DNA from: UBA1189 sp964570685
GTDB taxonomy: Bacteria; Bacteroidota; Bacteroidia; Bacteroidales; Bacteroidaceae
Assembly: GCA_964570685.1 (NCBI GenBank)
Contig: CAZMZC010000033.1
Coordinates: forward strand, 1 to 36,544
Reading direction: 5' to 3'
Length of the DNA stretch: 36,544 bases
The notes under the pieces were generated by a model. It was given only the letters and a program-made list of their open reading frames with translations, did no database searches and was not told the DNA's origin. How positions within the stretch are numbered: position 1 is the first letter of the stretch; every line of letters starts with the position of its first letter. Below are positions 25,418 through 33,421 of this stretch, one piece after another. The position numbers were made by a program, and so were the translations under genes.

Positions 25418-27838
25418 ATGAAGCATTTTACTTTAAAAATCAAGCAATTGTTTGCTGCTATGATGATGCTCGCATGCATCCCGGCCAGCGCACAATTCAC
25501 AGCTACGGTAGAGCAGTACGCAAAATCTGACTACACTACTACGGCAGCTGAGTTCAAACTTTCAGAGATTGCCACCACATTGGGCACCGACACCGCTACT
25601 CTCGTAGCTGCCCTCGATGTATGGGCAACCGACACTGTGGACGTTCCCGAAATGTTCTTCCTCAAGGTAGGCGAAGAGCTGACCGACAACTACACACAGG
25701 GCTCACAGGGTGGTTTCTGGATTGCTCGCAGCGGTGCTGTAGGCAGCTGGAGCGTAGATGCAGTTTATTACAACACCATTTGGTGGGACAACGAGAACAA
25801 TGCCGACGTTTTCGCTATCGAGCTCGGCCAGTTCCCCGACTCATTGGCAGCTGGTGCCACATTCACCCCGACATTCGTATTGCAGCATGGCGAGAAGCAG
25901 GCTACATTCGACATCACCTACATCGTTAAGGAGTTGGTATTGCCCGATGTAGAACTCGCTATCAACAAGCTTGAGATTGTTGGTGAAGCAGAAACAGTCG
26001 TTGAGCAGTATCCTCGCATCAACTACAACTCATCTGCCGCTTATGTAAACATTGCTGGCGCTGCTGAGAAGTTGGGCGTTGACGCTGAAGTATTCGAGAC
26101 ATTGATTCCTGCAGGTCTTTACAGACCTTACGTGGATGCTACCTACGGCATCAAGGTTGACTCACTCACCTTGGCTACAAATGACGGTGGTTGGGGCCGC
26201 GTAGTACTCGATGCTGCTACAGGTGACACACTCCCCGAAGTTTGTGCTGCTCCTTGGGCTGCAGAAGACCAGTTCTACATTGACACATATGCTTTCGCAA
26301 ACGACACTCTGAGCTGCAACATCGGTCAGTACCCGAGCAACCTGAAGGTGGGCGATACATTCTACACCTATGTATATATAGTATATGGCAGCAAGGCTTA
26401 CCGCGTGAAGTATACCCTCAACATCGTGGAGGATCCGAACGCTGCAACTGGTGACTTGGAGACTATGAACAAGGTTGGCTCTGAGATTATCCGTATCTCA
26501 CAGCAGCCTACTACCGACTATTCTACCTCTGCTATCATGCTCAACACCGACAGCATCGCCGGATTGCTCGGTTGCGAAGTTGGCGACATGACCTTCCAGG
26601 CTAAAGACAACAACGGCGCTCTCTCTACATCAAGCACAGCTAACAACGGCGGTTACTGGATGACACAGGGTGGTATCATCTGCGCATGGGGCGACAACGC
26701 TTACTTCTTCGTTGAGCCTGCCGCTTCTAACGACTACTCACAGCTCAACATTGGTCAGATGCCGGGCAACACCGCTATCGGCGAAGAGGGCCACACATTG
26801 TTGTACCTCACTGCTGGCAACAACTACTATGAGCTCGACATCACATTGGCTATCGAGCAGGGTGAAGTTGTAGAGCAGAACTTCGAGAGCGTAGCTACAC
26901 GCAACTATACCGTACAGGCTCTTGACGCTACATACGCATGGTCTGAGATTGCAAACTCAGCAAGCATTCCTTTCGCAGACATCTACAACCTCATCGGCAC
27001 AACAGAGCCCGTGCTCTATGCACTCAACGTAGACTCAGTAGCAGCACAGACAGGCGAGAAGTACACCAAGACCTATACTATGGGTGAGAAGCCCGGCTTC
27101 TGGCTCGATGCAGATGGTCGTCAGGCTGCTTGGGGTAGCGCACCTTGGGGTATCACCGGTCTCAACTCTACTGCCGACAACTTCATCATCCAGTGTATCC
27201 AGATGGACGGTTACGGTGTAGTAGGCGATGTATACACCGGCCAGTTCTTCCTCGTAAACGAAGAGAACCAGAAGATGATTACCATCAACCTCACCTATCA
27301 GATTGTAGAGACTGTCGTACAGGCTGAGATCGTAGGCGAAGAGTGGATTAACCTCCCTGTAAGCATGGACGAGGATGCCGTTGACTACGACCTGACAAAG
27401 GTTGCTACCGCATTCGGACTTGAGAGCGTAAGCGCCCTCTTCGAAGGCTACTACGTGAAGGGCTTGAAGGCCGACGGCACATACACCGAGGGTCTTGATG
27501 CTATCGGTTCAGGCGTTATCTTCAGCACAAGCGGTGGTGCCGACACATATGGTGACATAGGCGTTGGCTTCAGCGAAGACTACACAAAGATTTGGACCTA
27601 CTCTAACGTAGACATCGAGGCTCCCTTCAAGGCCGAGGCTACCTTCTGCTTCGAGATTGACACCAAGCGCTACATCATCCACGCTACATTGCTCGACCCC
27701 GAATCTTACGTAGCTGGTATCGAAGGCATCAGCGCCGACAGCAAGGCTGGCAAGATCTACAACCTGCAGGGTCAGGAGGTAGCTGCTCCCACAAAGGGCA
27801 TCTACATCAAGGATGGCAAAAAGTTCCTTGTGAAGTAA
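25418..27838 (+). CDS. Secreted protein of about five tandem DUF4859-like repeats
   Basis: An 806-residue secreted protein. I start it at 25418 (MKHFTLKIKQ) because this gives a clean signal peptide (ending ASAQ, residue 26) just downstream of a promoter; the ATG at 25283 lies upstream of that promoter. Five related repeats are visible at about 28-173, 184-337, 350-480, 484-632 and 636-760. Each begins with an acidic Y/D-rich start and a short helix, then a G-G-F/Y-W-x-x-x-G core (GGFW, GGYW, PGFW) and closing beta-strands. This resembles DUF4859. The tail (AGKIYNLQGQEV, KGIYIKDGKKFLVK) is sorting-like. Its strong promoter and terminator and GCT/GGC/ATC-rich codons suggest high expression as a single gene. 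Function is unknown; surface binding is likely. Confidence 0.82.
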   Translation: MKHFTLKIKQLFAAMMMLACIPASAQFTATVEQYAKSDYTTTAAEFKLSEIATTLGTDTATLVAALDVWATDTVDVPEMFFLKVGEELTDNYTQGSQGGFWIARSGAVGSWSVDAVYYNTIWWDNENNADVFAIELGQFPDSLAAGATFTPTFVLQHGEKQATFDITYIVKELVLPDVELAINKLEIVGEAETVVEQYPRINYNSSAAYVNIAGAAEKLGVDAEVFETLIPAGLYRPYVDATYGIKVDSLTLATNDGGWGRVVLDAATGDTLPEVCAAPWAAEDQFYIDTYAFANDTLSCNIGQYPSNLKVGDTFYTYVYIVYGSKAYRVKYTLNIVEDPNAATGDLETMNKVGSEIIRISQQPTTDYSTSAIMLNTDSIAGLLGCEVGDMTFQAKDNNGALSTSSTANNGGYWMTQGGIICAWGDNAYFFVEPAASNDYSQLNIGQMPGNTAIGEEGHTLLYLTAGNNYYELDITLAIEQGEVVEQNFESVATRNYTVQALDATYAWSEIANSASIPFADIYNLIGTTEPVLYALNVDSVAAQTGEKYTKTYTMGEKPGFWLDADGRQAAWGSAPWGITGLNSTADNFIIQCIQMDGYGVVGDVYTGQFFLVNEENQKMITINLTYQIVETVVQAEIVGEEWINLPVSMDEDAVDYDLTKVATAFGLESVSALFEGYYVKGLKADGTYTEGLDAIGSGVIFSTSGGADTYGDIGVGFSEDYTKIWTYSNVDIEAPFKAEATFCFEIDTKRYIIHATLLDPESYVAGIEGISADSKAGKIYNLQGQEVAAPTKGIYIKDGKKFLVK

Positions 27839-27856
27839 TCCTATCCACATATAGAC

Positions 27857-27892
27857 AAAAAAGAGTTGGCTCATGCGAGCCAACTCTTTTTT
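27857..27892 (+). terminator. Strong Rho-independent terminator
   Basis: A 16-bp perfect stem (AAAAAAGAGTTGGCTC against its complement) with a four-base ATGC loop and a T-run lies 18 bp after the stop at 27838. It ends the DUF4859-like transcript and separates it from the glycoside hydrolase operon. Confidence 0.93.
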
Positions 27893-27920
27893 ATTACATA
27901 AAAAACACAACATATCATAA

Positions 27921-28029
27921 TTATTCGTATCTTTGCGAAAGCGAAGATACTTCACTCGCCGTGATAAATATTCAAGCTAGCTTGATATTTCTCGCTCGTT
28001 TATTCGTATCTTTGCGATAAATCGCGAAA
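27921..28029 (+). promoter_or_regulatory. Promoter region of the glycoside hydrolase operon with duplicated -7 box and dyads
   Basis: An 18-bp sequence (TTATTCGTATCTTTGCGA) occurs at 27921-27938 and again at 28000-28017, each containing a perfect TAnnTTTG box (27928-27935 and 28007-28014). The second, with TTG at 27982-27984 22 bp upstream, would start transcription near 28021, 27 bases before the ATG. Dyads lie at 27927-27950, 27952-27964, 27972-27985 (TCAAGCTAGCTTGA, perfect) and 28014-28025, spaced about 20-21 bp or a multiple. The perfect one overlaps the -33 region and is a good operator candidate. Confidence 0.65.
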
Positions 28030-28047
28030 AATGTAAACACACATACA

Positions 28048-30018
28048 ATGAAAAACAATCTTACCAAACTATTATTAGGCGTAATGCTGCTTGCCAGCAC
28101 ACAAAGTTTGCTGGCCAAGAGCTACAATGTAACTTCACCCAACGGTAAGCTCACTGCACACATCGAACTGGACGAGCAATGCCTGCTCAGCATCCTTCTC
28201 GACGGACAGGAACTGATGGCACCATCAGCCATCGGACTCACTGTGGCCGATGGCAAGCAACCATTCACCAACGCCAAGGTGGCACGCGTAAAAAGGAGCA
28301 AGACCGACGAGACGATAACAGCGCCCATGTATCGCCAGCCCTCGTTCCGCTTTACTGCCAACGAGATTGACATCCGCCTACGTAGCGGTTTCGGACTTAT
28401 CGTACTGGCTTCAGACGAGGGCATTGCCTACCGCATCTACAGCACAGCCAAGGGTGATACCTATATATATAATGAAGTGGCCGACTATCAGTTTGGCAGC
28501 GACCACACAGCCTGGCTCGCCTACACCACAAACAAGGAGAAGCCCTACGCCATGGCCTTCCAGAACATTTACCACCACACAGCATTGGGCAAGGCCGAAG
28601 ACCAAGTGGCTTTCCTGCCCGTCACCATTGATTGCGGAGCAGCCAAGGTCACTCTGCTCGAATCAGACGTGGTGAGCTACCCCGGCATGTTTGTCCGTGC
28701 CAATGGCGGAAGCCTCAAGGCTGAGTTTGCCCCCTACCCCAAGACTATGGATTACTACCGCTGGCGCGGCATGTCGTACGTCAAGGAGACCGAAGACTAT
28801 ATAGCCCACCACACGGGAGCACACAGCTACCCCTGGCGCATACTGGCCGTGACAGAAGACGACACACAGATGCCGCTCAACAATATGGTATATGCTCTCG
28901 CCCGCGAAAACAAGATTGGCGATACCGACTGGATAAAGCCCGGCAAGGTAGCTTGGGACTGGTGGAACGACTGGAACCTGCGTGGCGTGGACTTCGTAGC
29001 CGGCATCAACTTCGACACCTATAAGTATTATATAGACTTTGCCGCAGCACACGGCCTCGAATACATCATCCTCGATGAGGGTTGGTACGACTCCAACAAG
29101 GCCAACATCATGCAGCCCATCGACGCAATCCGTCTGCCCGAGCTCATTGCGTATGCCAACTCAAAGAACGTAGGCATCGTACTCTGGACCGTATTCAACG
29201 TCATCGACGAGAAGTTAGAGACAGCCTGCAAACACTATGCCGAGATGGGCATCAAGGGCTTTAAGGTGGACTTCCTCGACCGCAACGACCAGACTGCCTT
29301 TGAAATGGTAGAGCGCCTGGCCGAAGCCACTGCCCGCCACCACCTCATCCTCGACCTGCACGGCATATACGCTCCTGTAGGCCTCAACCGCACCTACCCC
29401 AATATCCTCAACTACGAAGGTGTGTTTGGCATGGAGGAGGTACGTTGGACCGAGTTGAAGAACGATATGCCACTCTACGATGTCACCTTCCCCTACATCC
29501 GTATGATGGCTGGTGCCGTAGACTTCACGCCGGGAGCCATGCGCAACGGCACCAAGGCCGACTGGAAAGCCATCTACAACAAACCCATCTCAATGGGAAC
29601 CCGTTGCCACCAGGCAGCCTGCTATATCGTACACGACACACCCTTCACCATGCTGGCCGACTCGCCCACCAACTACGAGGCCGACGAACCTTACACACAG
29701 TACATAGCTTCGCTGCCTACCGTATTTGACGAGACACGCATCCTGCAAGGCAAGCTGGGCGAATACATCGTCACCGCACGCCGCCTCGGCGATACCTGGT
29801 ACATTGCCGGACAGACCAACTGGGATGCTCGCGACCTCACCATAGACTTCAGCTTCCTCACCGAAGGCAAGAGCTACAAAGCTCATCTGCTCACCGATGG
29901 CGTCAATGCCCATCACGATGCCGAGGACTATCGTCTGAGCACCGTTGACTGCAATGCCACCACCAAGCAGGCTATCCACTTGGCACCGGGTGGAGGATTC
30001 GTAATCAAAGTTGAATAG
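28048..30018 (+). CDS. GH97 glycoside hydrolase, retaining type (alpha-galactosidase or beta-L-arabinopyranosidase)
   Basis: A 656-residue secreted GH97 enzyme (signal peptide ending SLLAK). An N-terminal beta-sandwich (about 25-285) is followed by a TIM barrel (about 290-560) and a C-terminal beta domain, the family layout. KVDFLDR places the strand-4 aspartate D408 where the retaining branch has its nucleophile, and E457 in NYEGVFG is the candidate acid/base. Inverting SusB-type enzymes use glutamate bases instead, so a starch role is unlikely. Characterised retaining members cleave alpha-galactosides or beta-L-arabinopyranosides. With GH43 and GH127 next to it, an arabinose- or galactose-decorated plant glycan is the probable substrate. 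It is first gene of the operon. Confidence 0.9.
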   Translation: MKNNLTKLLLGVMLLASTQSLLAKSYNVTSPNGKLTAHIELDEQCLLSILLDGQELMAPSAIGLTVADGKQPFTNAKVARVKRSKTDETITAPMYRQPSFRFTANEIDIRLRSGFGLIVLASDEGIAYRIYSTAKGDTYIYNEVADYQFGSDHTAWLAYTTNKEKPYAMAFQNIYHHTALGKAEDQVAFLPVTIDCGAAKVTLLESDVVSYPGMFVRANGGSLKAEFAPYPKTMDYYRWRGMSYVKETEDYIAHHTGAHSYPWRILAVTEDDTQMPLNNMVYALARENKIGDTDWIKPGKVAWDWWNDWNLRGVDFVAGINFDTYKYYIDFAAAHGLEYIILDEGWYDSNKANIMQPIDAIRLPELIAYANSKNVGIVLWTVFNVIDEKLETACKHYAEMGIKGFKVDFLDRNDQTAFEMVERLAEATARHHLILDLHGIYAPVGLNRTYPNILNYEGVFGMEEVRWTELKNDMPLYDVTFPYIRMMAGAVDFTPGAMRNGTKADWKAIYNKPISMGTRCHQAACYIVHDTPFTMLADSPTNYEADEPYTQYIASLPTVFDETRILQGKLGEYIVTARRLGDTWYIAGQTNWDARDLTIDFSFLTEGKSYKAHLLTDGVNAHHDAEDYRLSTVDCNATTKQAIHLAPGGGFVIKVE

Positions 30019-30082
30019 CCTCCCCAATAGCGAAGCCCTCGGCTTGTCCGAGAAGCCCCTCCCGAGGAGGGGGATTCCAGTC

Positions 30083-30131
30083 CCCTCAATCACCTTAATC
30101 ACCTCTAATCATCTTTAATTGCCTTTAACAA
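30083..30131. repeat. Tandem array of about five 10-bp units
   Basis: The spacer between GH97 and GH43 ends in five units of 10 bp (one of 9), each a variant of CCTTTAATCA. It lies just before the GH43 start codon. Upstream of it (30034-30073) are GC-rich inverted repeats such as CCCCTC/GAGGGG. Confidence 0.7.
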
Positions 30132-30142
30132 TATCACCCATA

Positions 30143-33100
30143 ATGAAAAAGCTACTCTACAGCGCAGCACTGCTCCTCCTCACTGCCACCAGCAGTCAAG
30201 CACAGGCCCTCCCTGCAGAATGGAACACGCCCGGAGCAGGCAATCCATTGCTTCCCGGCTACTTTGCCGACCCCACCATCAAGAAGTTTGGTGACACCTA
30301 TTATATATATGCCACCACTGACGGCACTGGCAATGGCTACGGCCCTGCCCAAGTATGGATGTCGAAGGACTTCGTCAACTGGCGCAACGTGACGATGAAC
30401 TGGCCTACCACCGAAGTGGTATGGGCACCCGATGTAGTGCAGCAACCCGACGGCACCTACCGCTACTACTATTGCACACCTTGCGTGATATATGTAGGCG
30501 AGAGCGACAGCCCTACAGGCCCGTGGACAAACCGCCTCGGAGCGCCCGATGCCATCCTCGTACACGACCGCTTCGTACACAATGCCATCACCCTCGACCC
30601 ACAGCTCTTTGTAGATGACGACGGTTCGGAGTACCTCTACTTCGGCACTTGGGGCATCTACGAGAACTTTGGCTGCGGCGTAGCCAAACTTGCTCCTGAT
30701 GGTAAGTCGTTTACCGACAAGAAGCTCATCCTCAACACCGAGATCAAGGACTTCTTCGAAGCTCCCTTCGTATTCAAGAAAGACGGCATATACTACTTCA
30801 CCTACTCATCAGGCTCATGCCACGACCACACCTATCGCGTGCAGTATGCCATCAGCAAGGAGGGTCCCATGGGTCCCTACGAGTACAAAGGCTGCATCCT
30901 TGAGACCAATGCCGACGGCACTATCCATGGTCCCGGTCACCACTCGGTGCTCATTGATGGCGATGACTACTACATCGTATACCACCGCCACAACAATCCC
31001 CACTCCATCCACGGATTCCACCGCCAGGTATGTATCGACAAGATGGAGTTTGACGCCGAGGGTAATATCCTGAAGATTGTGCCCACTCACGAGGGCCTCA
31101 TCCCCGAGTCGTTCATCAAGCAGGCCAAGAAGAATCATATCGACAACCTCGCTTACGGCGCCAAGGTGACAGCCTCATCCTACTACGACGAGTGGTTCAA
31201 GCCCGAATATGCCACCGACGACAACAACGCCACCCTATGGCGTGCAGCAAAGTGCCACGGCGACGAATGGATTACCATCGACTTGGGCAAGGAGCAGAAG
31301 TTCAACCAAGTGTGGACACAGTTTGAGTACACCACCTTCTTCTATCAATACAAGATAGAGACCTCGGTAGATGGCACCAACTGGACCCTCTATGCCGACA
31401 AGACACAGAACACGCAGCAGGGCTCGCCCATGATTGACCAAGGCGAATGCAAAGCCCGCTATATCCGCATCACCGTGACCGACACCCAGAAGAACGGACA
31501 CTTCCCCGCCATCTGGAACGTGAAGGTATACAATGCCACCAAGCGCAAGAACCCGATGAAGCTGCTGCCTGAAGTGGCCATCGACGAAGAGGCTCTGCTC
31601 GCAGGCTATCCGTGGATTCATCAGAAAGACATTGAGTCCGAGGAGCACAAGAAGACAGCCGAGAAGGGCAACAAGATCGTTGACATCAACGCCGATGACT
31701 ATGCCATGGGCAAGGCGCTGAGCCTCAAGAAAATCAAGAACCGCGCGGGCGGCACCTTCAGTGGCGACAAGAATATCGTGGTTGAGGTCAAGAAAGGCAA
31801 GTATGCCTTCTACTTCAACGGCCAGCAGTCGCTCAAGAGCAGTTTCAGCCTGCCCAAGACCATGACCTACAACGCCCCCTACACTATCACGGCATGGACA
31901 CTCAATCCGCAGGTAGGCAACATCGAGACAGTGGCCGAGTTTACCGAACGCCGCAACGACCTTGCCACCATCGAGTTCCGCCAAGGCCGCGACCGCAGCA
32001 ATGGCCTCGTAGCCCACAACGCCTCATTCGAGAACTCGGGAGCACCGAGAGAGTGTGTCAGCGGTGAGGGCGAATGGCAACATTGGGTAGTGACCTTCGA
32101 CGGCTACTACGAGCGCGTCTACCTCAACGGACAGAAGATTATCGAGAAGAACATGTTCCTCATGATCCGTCCCGAGGGACACATCACACTGGGTGCTTCG
32201 ATGGACGGAGGCAACAAGTTCAGCGGATACCTCCACTCACTGCAGTTCTTCGACAAGAGCTTCACGGAAGCCGATGTGCAGGCCGCCTACGCTGCCCCCT
32301 CCAGCACCAATGACAAGATTACATTCGACGGAGCGCTTGCCCTGCAAGTACGTAGCCTCTCCCCCAGCCTACTCAGCGTAACTGTGGTAGATGGCAATGG
32401 TGAGCGCATGGAGTCGGGCCTGCTCAACTACAAGTATGCAGTCGTGGGCATTGATACCCCTAGATTTTCTAGAAGTTCTAGACAATCTAGAGACTCTAGA
32501 ACTCCCCAAGAAAATGCCACCATCAACTGGGATGCCATCCCCGCAGGCAATCAGTCATCGCTCATCCTCTCTACCGACAACAAAGCCACACAGAAGTGCC
32601 TCGTTCAAGTGACCGACGACAGCGGAAAGTTCTCCCGCATACTCACCGCCGATATCACCATCACAGCCGACCAGTTCGTCCACTTCGGCGACCAGGCCAA
32701 TAAGGAGGCCGACTATATCGCCAACAAGGAGGGATGGGACGGCGTACTGGCCAATAGCGCCCCTGAGTATGCCATGAGCGCCAAGGCAGCCGACGGAGTC
32801 ATCACCCTGACCTCGGCCCATGCCAACCTCAACACACGCAAGGAGGACAACGGCATCATCATATATAAAGAGGTAGAGGGCGACTTCCTCGTACAGACCA
32901 AGGTAGTAGCACTTGATGGGCAAGACAAACGACAGACTCCCGCCTACAACGAGGGCGGTCTCATCGTGCTGGACGACTCGGGCAATCGCGGCCAAGAGAT
33001 TATTCACATCGGCGTATTCCCCAACTACAACTGCGGCAATATGCTCACCCATGTGCGTGGCTTCGGCCGTCCACAGTATCCCCGTGGCAATGGCTGGAAC

Positions 33101-33310
33101 TACGACCCCTACCTACAGATAGAGCGCACAGGCGACACCTTCACTATCCGCACCAGTCCAGACGGCAAGAGCTGGACCGATATGCCCGGCTCGCCCATCA
33201 ATGCCCCCCAGCTCAACGGCAAGAAGCTGAAGGTAGGCCTCTACCAGACCACCTATACCGACAACAAGTCGTGGGTATCGTTTGATGAATTTGACTTATG
33301 GGAAAAATAG
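30143..33310 (+). CDS. Multidomain GH43 glycoside hydrolase with discoidin, LamG-like and C-terminal ConA-like domains
   Basis: A 1055-residue secreted enzyme, starting at 30143 (MKKLLYSAAL) where a signal peptide begins; the frame opens eight codons earlier. The five-blade GH43 domain (about 22-330) shows the catalytic triad in order: base D43 (YFADPT), pKa modulator D152 (TLDPQLF) and acid E206 (FFEAPF). Next are a F5/8-type discoidin module (about 335-475), a LamG-like lectin fold (about 515-722) and a C-terminal ConA-like domain (about 845-1055) like those of beta-xylosidases and arabinofuranosidases. A linker at residues 773-787 is a five-copy S-R-x repeat encoded by a 9-bp tandem array. 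Likely an exo-acting alpha-L-arabinofuranosidase, though xylosidase cannot be excluded. Confidence 0.88.
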   Translation: MKKLLYSAALLLLTATSSQAQALPAEWNTPGAGNPLLPGYFADPTIKKFGDTYYIYATTDGTGNGYGPAQVWMSKDFVNWRNVTMNWPTTEVVWAPDVVQQPDGTYRYYYCTPCVIYVGESDSPTGPWTNRLGAPDAILVHDRFVHNAITLDPQLFVDDDGSEYLYFGTWGIYENFGCGVAKLAPDGKSFTDKKLILNTEIKDFFEAPFVFKKDGIYYFTYSSGSCHDHTYRVQYAISKEGPMGPYEYKGCILETNADGTIHGPGHHSVLIDGDDYYIVYHRHNNPHSIHGFHRQVCIDKMEFDAEGNILKIVPTHEGLIPESFIKQAKKNHIDNLAYGAKVTASSYYDEWFKPEYATDDNNATLWRAAKCHGDEWITIDLGKEQKFNQVWTQFEYTTFFYQYKIETSVDGTNWTLYADKTQNTQQGSPMIDQGECKARYIRITVTDTQKNGHFPAIWNVKVYNATKRKNPMKLLPEVAIDEEALLAGYPWIHQKDIESEEHKKTAEKGNKIVDINADDYAMGKALSLKKIKNRAGGTFSGDKNIVVEVKKGKYAFYFNGQQSLKSSFSLPKTMTYNAPYTITAWTLNPQVGNIETVAEFTERRNDLATIEFRQGRDRSNGLVAHNASFENSGAPRECVSGEGEWQHWVVTFDGYYERVYLNGQKIIEKNMFLMIRPEGHITLGASMDGGNKFSGYLHSLQFFDKSFTEADVQAAYAAPSSTNDKITFDGALALQVRSLSPSLLSVTVVDGNGERMESGLLNYKYAVVGIDTPRFSRSSRQSRDSRTPQENATINWDAIPAGNQSSLILSTDNKATQKCLVQVTDDSGKFSRILTADITITADQFVHFGDQANKEADYIANKEGWDGVLANSAPEYAMSAKAADGVITLTSAHANLNTRKEDNGIIIYKEVEGDFLVQTKVVALDGQDKRQTPAYNEGGLIVLDDSGNRGQEIIHIGVFPNYNCGNMLTHVRGFGRPQYPRGNGWNYDPYLQIERTGDTFTIRTSPDGKSWTDMPGSPINAPQLNGKKLKVGLYQTTYTDNKSWVSFDEFDLWEK
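32459..32503. repeat. In-frame 9-bp array (TCTAGANNN x5) inside the GH43 gene
   Basis: Five 9-bp units, the first beginning CCTAGA and the next four TCTAGA (at 32468, 32477, 32486, 32495), encode a short linker of repeated Ser/Pro-Arg-x. AGA is otherwise rare in this operon, which prefers CGC and CGT for arginine. The hexamer is nearly the same as in the intergenic 10-bp array after this gene. Confidence 0.88.
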
Positions 33311-33380
33311 CCCTAGGCTCTCCTAGGTTATCCTATAGCATCCTAGAAAATCCTAGAAAGTCCTATCCAATCCTAGAATA
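33311..33380. repeat. Seven tandem 10-bp units (TCCTANNNNN)
   Basis: Seven consecutive decamers begin directly after the GH43 stop codon with no slip. The first five bases are TCCTA in six units and CCCTA in one; the last five vary (for example GAAAA, GAAAG, TCCAA). The array occupies most of the 111-bp spacer before the GH127 gene. Confidence 0.9.
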
Positions 33381-33421
33381 AAAGCAACTAACAATCAAAA
33401 ACACCAATAATTACAACTAAC

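Noticed and set aside
28048..30018. SusB-type inverting alpha-glucosidase for starch
   Set aside because: The KVDF aspartate marks the retaining GH97 branch, and there is no other starch-utilisation gene in the operon.
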